NCBI GenBank assembly: GCA_965230765.1
Contig: CBDDLR010000002.1
Coordinates: 992,001-1,056,000 of the forward strand
Source: Sunxiuqinia sp965230765
GTDB taxonomy: Bacteria > Bacteroidota > Bacteroidia > Bacteroidales > Prolixibacteraceae
Length of the DNA stretch: 64,000 bases
Direction: 5' to 3'
Positions 8,293 through 16,463 of the stretch are shown here, one piece after another. The stretch's first letter is position 1; every line of letters begins with the position of its first letter. The position numbers and the translations under genes were made by a program. Below the pieces are notes generated by a model, which was given only the letters and a program-made list of their open reading frames with translations, did not search any database and was not told the origin of the DNA.

Positions 8293-9513
8293 ATGTTGAT
8301 GGAACAAACATGGCGTTGGTACGGACCAAATGATCCGGTAACCCTTGCCGATATTCGACAAGCTGGCGCAACTGGAATTGTAACTGCCTTGCACGAAGTA
8401 CCTATTGGTGAAGTGTGGTCAGAAAAAGCAATTCGGGAAAGAAAAAAAATCATTGAGTGGGATGAAAGTGGAAAAGCTCCAATATCACGTGGGCTTACCT
8501 GGTCTGTAATTGAAAGTATTCCTGTTCACGAAGACATTAAACAAGGCAAAGCTAACAGGGACGAATGGATTGAGAAATACAAGGAATCAATTCGAAATGT
8601 TGGCAAAGTTGGCATTCCTGTGGTGACTTACAACTGGATGCCGGTTGTTGACTGGACAAGAACAAATCTTGCCATGGAATTGGAAGATGGTGCTAAAGCC
8701 TTATCGTTCGATTTCGCTGACTTTGCAGCCTTTGACATGTTCATTTTAAATCGAAAAGATGCTGAAAAGGACTACAGCCCTGAAAGTATTGAAGCTGCCA
8801 AAGCAAGTTTTGGCTCAATGAATTCTGAAAAAAGGAATATCCTTCAAAACAATATCATTGCAGGACTTCCAGGAGGACAGGAAGGCTATTCAATTGAAGA
8901 ATTCAAAAAGCGCCTTGAGGAATACGATGAAATTGATTCAAAAAAATACCGGGAAAATCTCAAATATTTTCTTGAGCAAATCGTACCCGTGGCAATCGAA
9001 TCAGGCGTACGCCTTGCAATACACCCAGATGATCCACCCATGCCATTATTTGGGCTTCCTCGTGTTGTAAGTACCGAAAGTGACCTTCAATATATTCTGA
9101 ACATTCATGATTCAATCAACAATGGCTTGTGTTTATGTACCGGTTCACTTGGTGTAAGGGCTGACAATGATCTCCCTGGCATGATTGATAGAATGGGCGA
9201 CAAGGTTAATTTTCTGCACCTGAGAAGCACACAACGCAAAAATGATGGCAGCTTTCATGAAGCCAGCCACCTACGCGGCGATGTTGATATGTTCCGTGTC
9301 ATCCTTTCAGTATTAAAAGAACAAAAAAGAAGGCATTCTGCAAACAGAAGAGATGGTCAGATTCCAATGCGAGCAGACCATGGGCACATGATACTCGATG
9401 ATCTGAACAAAAAAACCAATCCTGGTTATTCAGCAATTGGTTTATTGAGAGGCATGGCCGAGCTACGTGGCCTGGAACTGGGAATTGAGCGAAGCGGCTT
9501 GGTTTACGATTAA
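8293..9513 (+). CDS. uxuA: D-mannonate dehydratase
   Basis: The protein has 406 residues and matches UxuA: MEQTWRWYGPNDPVTLADI at the N-terminus, then GIVTALHEVP, a metal-site segment AIHPDDPPMPLFGLPR, the LCLCTGSLG segment and MRADHGHMILDD near the C-terminus. It dehydrates D-mannonate to 2-keto-3-deoxygluconate using a divalent metal. The start could be 8293 or the Met two codons later (8299), which matches family members better. It is the third gene in the plus-strand uronate operon. Confidence 0.94.
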   Translation: MLMEQTWRWYGPNDPVTLADIRQAGATGIVTALHEVPIGEVWSEKAIRERKKIIEWDESGKAPISRGLTWSVIESIPVHEDIKQGKANRDEWIEKYKESIRNVGKVGIPVVTYNWMPVVDWTRTNLAMELEDGAKALSFDFADFAAFDMFILNRKDAEKDYSPESIEAAKASFGSMNSEKRNILQNNIIAGLPGGQEGYSIEEFKKRLEEYDEIDSKKYRENLKYFLEQIVPVAIESGVRLAIHPDDPPMPLFGLPRVVSTESDLQYILNIHDSINNGLCLCTGSLGVRADNDLPGMIDRMGDKVNFLHLRSTQRKNDGSFHEASHLRGDVDMFRVILSVLKEQKRRHSANRRDGQIPMRADHGHMILDDLNKKTNPGYSAIGLLRGMAELRGLELGIERSGLVYD

Positions 9514-9523
9514 TCACAAAATT

Positions 9524-10606
9524 ATGGCTATTGAATTAAAGCAAAATTGCAAATATGCGATGCTCGTGCCAACAAGCATGGGCATTCGTATTACACCTGT
9601 TAATGGGCAACCGGTTCATAGCAGCGATACGTTTAAAATGCAGGCTACCAGTGCTGAAACAAACGTTGCCAGCATATCCTCATTTCTTGGGCTTCCGGTA
9701 AAGGTGTTGACAACATTTGTTAAAGGAAGTCCCATAGCAGCTTTCATTAAAAGCAACCTGAAATCCAGGCACATGGATTTTGAGGGCCCAGAAGTTGAAC
9801 AAGGAAACCCCTGGGGGTATCGACACCAATTTAATATTGCTGATAGTGGTTTTGGCTCGCGTGGACCACGTGTTCATAACGATCGTGCTGGAGAAGTGGG
9901 TCAAACCCTTAATGTAAACGATTTCGATCTTGATCGAATTTTTGGCGAGGAAGGAGTTCAAATTGTTCACCTTTCAGGTCTGATCGGTGCTTTATCGAGA
10001 GAAACAAGCACATTCTGTCTTGAACTTGCGAGAGCTGCAAAAAAATACGGAACAAAAATTTCTTTCGACCTGAATTACAGAGCTTCATTCTGGAAAGGAA
10101 GAGAAGAAGAACTTCGCCAAAACTTTACTGAGATTGCAGCTGTTTCTGATATATTGATTGGGAATGAAGAAGATTTCCAGTTGTGCCTGGGAGTTCAGGG
10201 GCCCGAAGCTGGTGGTAAAGGAATTGAAGCTGAAATTGATGGCTTCAAGCAAATGATTTACCGGGTAAAAGAAGCATTTCCCGATGCTTCAGTTTTTGCT
10301 ACAACACTACGTGAAGTTGTAAGTGTGAATGAACACCTTTGGGGTGCTATCATGCTTGAAGGTGAAGATAACTGGCAGGCAATTATGCCAAGAAGCATAA
10401 ATGTACTGGATAGAATTGGAGGCGGAGACGGCTTTGTTGGTGGTTTGCTCTACGGAATTTTAAAAGGATGGGATCCTGCAAAATGGCCGCAGTTCGGCTG
10501 GGCAACTGGAGCCATGGCAACAACTTTCCTAACAGACTATGCACAACCAGCTGATGAAGAAATGGTTTGGAGCATTTGGGAAGGAAATGCACGTGTAAAA
10601 AGATAA
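9524..10606 (+). CDS. PfkB-family sugar kinase (KDG or gluconate kinase)
   Basis: The ATG at 9524, 11 bp after the uxuA stop, gives a 360-residue kinase; an upstream in-frame start at 9467 lies inside uxuA. The catalytic Asp302 is in LDRIGGGDGFVGGLLYG, and SFDLNYRASFW is the usual substrate-side strand of KDG-type PfkB kinases. It is a second, diverged kinase besides the kdgK gene of the minus arm. Position next to uxuA supports KDG. The neighbouring LarA homologue and gnd make gluconate an alternative substrate, as gluconate kinase activity would be needed to feed 6-phosphogluconate dehydrogenase. The sequence alone does not decide. Confidence 0.82.
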   Translation: MAIELKQNCKYAMLVPTSMGIRITPVNGQPVHSSDTFKMQATSAETNVASISSFLGLPVKVLTTFVKGSPIAAFIKSNLKSRHMDFEGPEVEQGNPWGYRHQFNIADSGFGSRGPRVHNDRAGEVGQTLNVNDFDLDRIFGEEGVQIVHLSGLIGALSRETSTFCLELARAAKKYGTKISFDLNYRASFWKGREEELRQNFTEIAAVSDILIGNEEDFQLCLGVQGPEAGGKGIEAEIDGFKQMIYRVKEAFPDASVFATTLREVVSVNEHLWGAIMLEGEDNWQAIMPRSINVLDRIGGGDGFVGGLLYGILKGWDPAKWPQFGWATGAMATTFLTDYAQPADEEMVWSIWEGNARVKR

Positions 10607-10690
10607 CCTGGGTTACGGATTCCAATCCGCATATTTGTTGCGAAATGATATTGACACACCCCATGATAATTTATTTATAAATTATACATC

Positions 10691-11977
10691 ATGCTTTTTT
10701 ACGAAATAGGTTCACCAGATCATAACTTAAGTTCAGAGGACTTAAAGAATGGGCTTTACGAAGCGCTAGATCAAATTCAGGGGATCAATAAAGTTTTAGC
10801 AATCCCTCCGGACTACACCCGGCTACCGAGCCGTGCAGGCGAACTAACGGAGTTTGCCTGGCAGTATTACGGGAAACGCTTAACGGATGTCTTACCCGCA
10901 CTGGGCACGCACTCCCCAATGACTGACGAGCAAATTAGTCACATGTTTGGCAGTTTGCCAGCTTCTCTGATTAGGGAACACGATTGGAGGAATGATGTGG
11001 TAAATGTAGGTGAAGTTCCTGCTGAATTTGTAAAAAAAGTATCGGAAGGAGCTGTTGATTTTTCATGGCCTGCCCAAGTAAACAAGCTTTTAGTCAAAGA
11101 TAACTTCGATCTAATCATGTCGATTGGACAGGTTGTTCCCCACGAGGTTGTGGGAATGGCCAACTACAATAAAAATGTTTTTGTTGGAACAGGCGGTTCA
11201 GAAGGGATAAACAAAAGTCACTTCATCGGTGCAGCTTATGGAATGGAACGCATGATGGGACATGCTGATACACCAGTTCGTAAGATTTTCAATTATGCAT
11301 CTGATAACTTCACAAACCACCTTCCAATTTTGTATGTTCAAACAGTTGTGGGATTAGATAAAACCGATGGCAAGGTAAAAACCCGTGGCCTGTTTATTGG
11401 CGATGATTATGAAGTATTTGATAAAGCCGCGAAGCTTTCACTTCAGGTGAATTTCGAGATGCTTGAAAAACCACTGAAAAAAGTAGTCGTTTGGCTTGAC
11501 CCCACTGAGTTTAAATCTACCTGGCTTGGAAACAAATCGGTTTATCGAACACGTATGGCCATTGATGATGGCGGAGAGCTAATTGTTCTTGCCCCGGCAT
11601 TAAAAGAATTTGGAGAAGACAAGGAAATAGATCGACTTATTAGAAAATATGGCTATTTTGGTACGCCAGCAACATTAAAAGCCTGTGACAAAAACGAAGA
11701 GCTTCGGAATAATTTAAGTGCAGCTGCCCACCTCATTCACGGTTCTTCAGAAGGACGCTTCAGCATTACCTACTGCCCGGGCAAAGAAAAAGACAACCTC
11801 ACAAAAAAAGAAATTGAAAGCGTTGGTTTCAAATACGCCGACATAGATGAAGTTTCTGCTAAATTCGATCCACAGAAACTAAAAGATGGCTACAATTTAG
11901 TTGATGGGGAAGAAATCTTTTATATTTCGAATCCGGCAATCGGGCTTTGGGCATTCAAAGACCGCTTCAAGTATTAA
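10691..11977 (+). CDS. LarA-family nickel-dependent 2-epimerase homologue (DUF2088)
   Basis: The 428-residue protein aligns with the catalytic landmarks of lactate racemase LarA. Asp41 and Arg44 in PPDYTRLPSR match Asp72/Arg75; His74 in LGTHSPMT matches His108; His151 in VVPHEVVG, Lys161 ten residues later and His177 twenty-six residues after His151 match His174, Lys184 and His200, which hold the covalent nickel-pincer (NPN) cofactor. From memory, characterised LarA relatives include D-gluconate 2-epimerases, that is, enzymes linking gluconate and mannonate. The location between uxuA/kinase and gnd fits mannonate-gluconate epimerisation. No cofactor genes (larB, larC, larE) are in the window. 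The family is firm; the substrate is inferred. Confidence 0.82.
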   Translation: MLFYEIGSPDHNLSSEDLKNGLYEALDQIQGINKVLAIPPDYTRLPSRAGELTEFAWQYYGKRLTDVLPALGTHSPMTDEQISHMFGSLPASLIREHDWRNDVVNVGEVPAEFVKKVSEGAVDFSWPAQVNKLLVKDNFDLIMSIGQVVPHEVVGMANYNKNVFVGTGGSEGINKSHFIGAAYGMERMMGHADTPVRKIFNYASDNFTNHLPILYVQTVVGLDKTDGKVKTRGLFIGDDYEVFDKAAKLSLQVNFEMLEKPLKKVVVWLDPTEFKSTWLGNKSVYRTRMAIDDGGELIVLAPALKEFGEDKEIDRLIRKYGYFGTPATLKACDKNEELRNNLSAAAHLIHGSSEGRFSITYCPGKEKDNLTKKEIESVGFKYADIDEVSAKFDPQKLKDGYNLVDGEEIFYISNPAIGLWAFKDRFKY

Positions 11978-11980
11978 CAG

Positions 11981-13105
11981 ATGAAATTTATAGTTGACGA
12001 CAAAATACCTTACATTAAAGGGGCACTTGAACCATTTGGCGAAGTTGTATACTTACCTGGAGCAAAAACAACTTCAGAAATAGTGAAAGATGCAGATGCA
12101 ATTGTAACCAGAACACGTACCATTTGTAATGAAGATTTGTTGAAAGGCTCAAAAGTCAGATTTATTGCAACAGCAACAATTGGGTACGACCATATCGACA
12201 CCGATTATTGCAAAAAAGCTGGCATCGAATGGACAAATGCTCCCGGCTGCAATAGCAAGTCGGTTGAACAATACATTGCTTCTGCCCTATTTGTTTTGGC
12301 TGAAAAGCATCAATTCAAATTGAAAGGGAAAACAATCGGTGTTGTTGGCGTTGGACAGGTTGGATCAAAAGTAGCGAAAGTCTGTGAAATTTTCGGTATG
12401 AATGTGTTGCTGAATGACCCACCCCGTGAACGAATTGAAGGTTCGGAACAATTTGTGAGCCTTGAAGAAATAAAGAAGAATGCAGATTTTATTTCATTAC
12501 ATGTTCCACTAAACATGAGTGGAGAAGATGCCACATACCACTTGGCAGATTTCAAATTCTTTTCTGAATTGAAGAAGAAACCTGTTATTATCAATTCCTG
12601 TCGGGGTGAAGTTATCGATACTGATGCTGCAAAATCAGCCATCGGGCAAAATCTAATTACCGGCCTTGTGTTGGATTGTTGGGAAAACGAACCTAACATT
12701 GACCTTGAACTACTTAAAATGTGCGATTTGGCAACTCCACATATTGCCGGATATTCAAAGGATGGCAAAGCCAATGGAACCAGCATGAGCGTTCAGGCGA
12801 TCAGTCGGTTCTTTAATCTTGGTATTGACAATTGGAGTGCTAAAGATGTTGAATTACCAGAGAATTCATTTATTGAAATTGATGGAGAAGGTTTATCAGA
12901 AACAGAGATTTTGGAAAAAGCAATCCTTGCAACATACAATATTCAAAACGATGATACTTTACTAAGGAAAAAAACTGAAGATTTTGAAAAACAACGGGGC
13001 AATTATCCCGTTAGAAGGGAATATCCAACTTACACAATTGCCACAAAAAATATCGATCAAACGACGATTAAAAAGCTATATGATTTGGGTTTCAACATTG
13101 ATTAA
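11981..13105 (+). CDS. pdxB: PdxB-like D-2-hydroxyacid dehydrogenase
   Basis: This 374-residue protein resembles erythronate-4-phosphate dehydrogenase. It has MKFIVDDKIPYIKGALEPFG at the start, ATIGYDHIDTDYC, and APGCNSKSVEQYI. The NAD-binding motif is GVVGVGQVGSKVA. The catalytic Arg is in INSCRGEVID, the Glu in CWENEPNID and the His in ATPHIAGYS. A C-terminal extension matches the PdxB dimerisation domain. PdxB oxidises 4-phosphoerythronate in vitamin B6 synthesis. Here it starts 3 bp after the LarA homologue and 20-odd bp before gnd, so it is clearly in the sugar-acid operon. It may serve pyridoxal synthesis with unusual placement, or oxidise an aldonate or aldonate phosphate. Confidence 0.82.
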   Translation: MKFIVDDKIPYIKGALEPFGEVVYLPGAKTTSEIVKDADAIVTRTRTICNEDLLKGSKVRFIATATIGYDHIDTDYCKKAGIEWTNAPGCNSKSVEQYIASALFVLAEKHQFKLKGKTIGVVGVGQVGSKVAKVCEIFGMNVLLNDPPRERIEGSEQFVSLEEIKKNADFISLHVPLNMSGEDATYHLADFKFFSELKKKPVIINSCRGEVIDTDAAKSAIGQNLITGLVLDCWENEPNIDLELLKMCDLATPHIAGYSKDGKANGTSMSVQAISRFFNLGIDNWSAKDVELPENSFIEIDGEGLSETEILEKAILATYNIQNDDTLLRKKTEDFEKQRGNYPVRREYPTYTIATKNIDQTTIKKLYDLGFNID

Positions 13106-13128
13106 GAATAACATTAAAAATATAACAT

Positions 13129-14580
13129 ATGAGCAAATTAGCAGATATAGGATTAATAGGCTTAGCTGTAATGGGCGAAAACCTGGTGCTAAACATGGAA
13201 AGCAAAGGATATACTGTTGCAGTATACAACCGTACTGTTGCAAAAGTTGACAACTTTATAAATGGCCGTGGTGCTGGCAAAAACTTTGTTGGTGCACACT
13301 CTATCGAAGAATTGTGTGCATCATTGGAAAGGCCCAGAAAAGTAATGATGCTTGTAAAGGCTGGGGAACCAGTTGACCATTTTATCGATTTGGTAATCCC
13401 TCATCTTGAAGAAGGAGATATCATTATCGATGGTGGGAACTCCCACTTCCCTGACACCATTCGCCGAACCGAATATGTAGAAAGCAAAGGTCTTTTATAC
13501 ATTGGAACCGGTGTTTCTGGTGGTGAAGAAGGTGCATTAAAAGGACCATCCATTATGCCTGGCGGCTCTCCTGAAGCCTGGCCTGCAGTAAAAGATATTT
13601 TCCAGTCCATTTCTGCTAAAGTTGAAGATGGTTCGCCTTGCTGCGATTGGGTTGGAGAAGGCGGTGCCGGACACTTCGTAAAAATGGTACACAACGGTAT
13701 TGAATATGGCGATATGCAAATTATTTGCGAAGCCTATCAGCTAATGAAAGAGATGCTTGGCATGTCAGCCGATGAAATGCACGAAGTATTCAAGGAATGG
13801 AATGAAGGCGACCTGGACTCCTATCTAATTGAAATTACACGCGACATCATGGCTTATAAAGAAAATGGTGAAGCTTTGGTTGAAAAGATCCTGGATACTG
13901 CAGGGCAAAAAGGTACTGGCAAATGGACAGGTGTTTCCGCATTGGACATGGGCATTCCATTAACATTGATTGGTGAATCTGTATTTGCCCGTTGCCTGTC
14001 AGCACAAAAAGACCTGCGTGTTGAAGCTTCAAAAGTAATATCAGGTCCTGCTCCAAAATTTGATGGTGATAAAGCTCAGATGATCAGTGACTTGAAAGAT
14101 GCACTTTACGGAGCAAAAATCATTTCATACGCACAAGGCTATAACCTAATGATGGAAGCTGCGAAAGAGAACAAGTGGCACTTAAATTACGGTGGAATTG
14201 CGCTAATGTGGCGTGGCGGTTGCATCATCCGCTCAGCATTCCTGGGAGACATCAAAAAAGCTTTCGATAAAAACCCTGAACTTCCAAACTTGCTCCTTGA
14301 TCCATATTTTAAAGACAAAGTAGAGGCTGCCCAAGCTGGCTGGAGAAGAGTTTGCGCTACAGCACTTTCCAATGGTATTCCTGTACCGGCATTAACATCG
14401 GCTCTTTGTTATTTTGATGGGTTCAGAAGCGAACACCTTCCAGCAAACCTGTTGCAAGCTCAACGGGACTACTTTGGAGCTCACACCTACGAACGTATTG
14501 ACAAACCACGTGGCGAGTTCTTCCATACCAACTGGACTGGTCGAGGTGGGGATACTGCATCAACTACATATGATGTTTAG
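13129..14580 (+). CDS. gnd: 6-phosphogluconate dehydrogenase, decarboxylating
   Basis: The protein has 483 residues, normal for the long form. The NADP-binding segment is GLIGLAVMGENLVLNM, followed by DGGNSHFPDT, the catalytic-lysine helix HFVKMVHNGIEYGDMQ and the family signature LDTAGQKGTGKWTG. It converts 6-phosphogluconate to ribulose-5-phosphate and CO2 with NADPH. Glucose-6-phosphate dehydrogenase (zwf) and phosphogluconolactonase, the usual partners in Bacteroidota, are absent here; instead it ends the sugar-acid operon. This suggests it is fed by gluconate rather than by glucose-6-phosphate, at least when this operon is on. Confidence 0.95.
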   Translation: MSKLADIGLIGLAVMGENLVLNMESKGYTVAVYNRTVAKVDNFINGRGAGKNFVGAHSIEELCASLERPRKVMMLVKAGEPVDHFIDLVIPHLEEGDIIIDGGNSHFPDTIRRTEYVESKGLLYIGTGVSGGEEGALKGPSIMPGGSPEAWPAVKDIFQSISAKVEDGSPCCDWVGEGGAGHFVKMVHNGIEYGDMQIICEAYQLMKEMLGMSADEMHEVFKEWNEGDLDSYLIEITRDIMAYKENGEALVEKILDTAGQKGTGKWTGVSALDMGIPLTLIGESVFARCLSAQKDLRVEASKVISGPAPKFDGDKAQMISDLKDALYGAKIISYAQGYNLMMEAAKENKWHLNYGGIALMWRGGCIIRSAFLGDIKKAFDKNPELPNLLLDPYFKDKVEAAQAGWRRVCATALSNGIPVPALTSALCYFDGFRSEHLPANLLQAQRDYFGAHTYERIDKPRGEFFHTNWTGRGGDTASTTYDV

Positions 14581-14596
14581 ATGTCTGTTTATTAGC

Positions 14597-14629
14597 AAGG
14601 ATGTCATCTTTTGAAAAGATGACATCCTT
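14597..14629 (+). repeat. 33-nt palindrome, copy 1 (REP-like)
   Basis: Two 16-nt arms, AAGGATGTCATCTTTT and its exact complement, surround a single G. The copy lies 17 bp after the gnd stop and 5 bp from the abiH stop. It is followed by AATTTTT on the plus strand, so it could also terminate gnd transcription. A near-identical copy in the same orientation (one base differs) lies at 15726-15758 on the other side of abiH, which a simple terminator would not explain. Confidence 0.8.
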
Positions 14630-14634
14630 AATTT

Positions 14635-15672
14635 TTATGGACATAATGGTTGCGATTCTTCAAACGATACAATTTTCCTCCTCATATCACCTTTTCCAGA
14701 GGCTTGAAAATGACGAGAGATTTCTTGTGTTTTTTCAAAGAAATCATTTTCATTACCATTTTTTTTGTGATAATATATTTTAATTGCCTTACAATTCTCA
14801 TGTTCAAAAATTGTATTTAAAAGAATTCTATCAGATATCCCACATGAATGGCCTAATATCTTTACCACAAACTCGTTAGAATCAACATACCTCAAGAACC
14901 TTTGATAATTTGATGTTCTAAAATAGCCAAACGACTTAATATTTTTCAATAATTCATTAGAATTTAAGTTTTCTATGATCTTGTAATGTGGGTCTATTTC
15001 ATCACCGTATCCAAATATAATTGGATTACTATTATTATTCAGTTCGCCATGTATATGAATGAGATTATTGTCATCAAAAAAAGCAGTTTCTCTATAAATT
15101 TCTAAGGTTGATGTATAGTTAAAGTATAAAAACATTTTTTCTCCAGCATATTCTTCTCCTATTCCTGTATACGCATTTATTATCTTTCGAATGTCTATTT
15201 TTTGCTCTTTTGAAGAATAATCAACAATACTCAAGTATTCAATTAATTTTCTCTTAATTGCTTCCATGCAGACATTCAATAAAGCAACACTTTGAATATA
15301 TGGATAAGAAGAAAAATTACCACCTTCTGTATGAAAATCATAAATATTTATCAAATATTGATAATACTGATATTCAATATCTACCCATTTACAAACAGAT
15401 ACATTTTGGACTATAGTTTCAAAAAAACTATGCTTGAAATCAATATTAATTTGCAATTCCTCACATTCTTTAAGCAAAGAAGAAACCTCCTTATGGTCAC
15501 TTAATGGATCAGAATAATACTTTTTGAACGTTATCAACTCATCCTCATAATGTCGATTTGGCATTATCTTAGATAAAGATGTCTTCAAATACCACAATAA
15601 AAAATCATTATAAGAAGTCTTTAATCCATGGGCTAAATCAAAACCATTTCCAATAAGATATAAATCATTCAT
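14635..15672 (-). CDS. abiH: AbiH-family abortive-infection protein
   Basis: The 345-residue protein starts MNDLYLIGNGFDLAHGLKTS, the hallmark N-terminus of the AbiH family (PF14253). That glycine-rich first strand resembles a nucleotide- or SIR2-like binding loop. Further family-like segments are IHIHGELNNNSNPIIFGYGD near the middle and VKILGHSCGISDR towards the C-terminus. AbiH was found in Lactococcus as a phage abortive-infection factor; its biochemical action is not settled. The gene stands alone, opposite to gnd, is visibly richer in A and T than its neighbours, and lies between two nearly identical palindromes next to a REP-type transposase. These are signs of an acquired module. Confidence 0.85.
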   Translation of the reverse strand: MNDLYLIGNGFDLAHGLKTSYNDFLLWYLKTSLSKIMPNRHYEDELITFKKYYSDPLSDHKEVSSLLKECEELQINIDFKHSFFETIVQNVSVCKWVDIEYQYYQYLINIYDFHTEGGNFSSYPYIQSVALLNVCMEAIKRKLIEYLSIVDYSSKEQKIDIRKIINAYTGIGEEYAGEKMFLYFNYTSTLEIYRETAFFDDNNLIHIHGELNNNSNPIIFGYGDEIDPHYKIIENLNSNELLKNIKSFGYFRTSNYQRFLRYVDSNEFVVKILGHSCGISDRILLNTIFEHENCKAIKIYYHKKNGNENDFFEKTQEISRHFQASGKGDMRRKIVSFEESQPLCP

Positions 15673-15725
15673 TAGGGCGAATTTTTCTTATAAAGTTAAC
15701 TTAATTTCAATAATAACTCACTTGT

Positions 15726-15758
15726 AGGGATGTCATCTTTTGAAAAGATGACATCCTT
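15726..15758 (+). repeat. 33-nt palindrome, copy 2 (REP-like, GTAG foot)
   Basis: This copy matches the one at 14597-14629 at 32 of 33 positions and has the same central G orientation. It lies 54 bp upstream of the abiH start and 58 bp before the transposase gene, so it is not a terminator for either. GTAG occurs at 15724-15727 right at the 5' foot of the hairpin. A tetranucleotide at that spot is the recognition mark of REP elements used by RAYT transposases. Confidence 0.8.
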
Positions 15759-15815
15759 TGTGAAACATCAAAAAAGACACTTGACAATAAAAAATCTTTG
15801 AACTAATTTTAGTTC

Positions 15816-16433
15816 ATGCCAGCACTCAAAACAATCACCCCTATAATTCCAGGAAAATATTACCATATTTTTAATCGAGGTACTAACAAAAATGCTATCT
15901 TTTTTTCCGAAGAAAACTATCTATATTTCATGAAACTTTATGACATCTACTTATCGTCATATATATCGCTCCTGGCATATTCATTAATGAGAAATCACTT
16001 TCATTTTCTAATTCAGGCAAAAGAAAAAATTGATATGTCATCTTTCACAACTAATGACATTCATGATACTGAAGAATCCATTTCGAAAACGATAAGTAAC
16101 CAATTTAGAAAATTCTTCATTAGCTATACGATGGCCATAAATGTTCAGGAAAACCGACAAGGAGGTTTATTTGAACGAACTTTTAAACGCATAGAAATTA
16201 CAAGCGAAGAATATCTCAAATATTTAGCATTTTACATTCACTACAATCCTCAGAAACATGGTCTTGCAGCCGATTTTAGAGACTATAAATATAGTTCATG
16301 GGAAGCGTACAATTCACTAAAGCCTACCAAAATCGACAAAAAACTACTGCTTGAGTTATTTGACGGTAGAAACGAATTACTTGAATATCACAATTATTTC
16401 CACGAGGAGAATGGATTAATTGAACTTGAATAA
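15816..16433 (+). CDS. REP-associated tyrosine transposase (Y1/HUH, RAYT-like)
   Basis: The 205-residue protein belongs to the Y1_Tnp (IS200-like, PF01797) superfamily. The N-terminus has KYYHIFNRGTNKNAIFF, the HUH metal-binding motif is His61-Phe-His63 in LMRNHFHFLI, and the likely catalytic Tyr104 precedes the segment NRQGGLFERTFKR that marks the REP-associated subgroup. Such proteins nick and join single-stranded REP hairpins. No IS200-style partner gene (tnpB) is present. Together with the two palindromes just upstream it forms a plausible REP/RAYT unit. Confidence 0.88.
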   Translation: MPALKTITPIIPGKYYHIFNRGTNKNAIFFSEENYLYFMKLYDIYLSSYISLLAYSLMRNHFHFLIQAKEKIDMSSFTTNDIHDTEESISKTISNQFRKFFISYTMAINVQENRQGGLFERTFKRIEITSEEYLKYLAFYIHYNPQKHGLAADFRDYKYSSWEAYNSLKPTKIDKKLLLELFDGRNELLEYHNYFHEENGLIELE

Positions 16434-16463
16434 ACTACACAGTGAGCCCCTCAATTAATAAAG

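Noticed and set aside
14597..14629. Reading the palindrome after gnd as only a transcription terminator
   Set aside because: It may end gnd transcription (AATTTTT follows), but the near-identical copy at 15726-15758 lies between two divergent gene starts where no terminator is needed, so a repeat element explains both better.
14597..15758. Two palindromes as a minimal CRISPR array
   Set aside because: Only two copies, 1.1 kb apart, with a full gene between them and no spacer pattern or cas genes.
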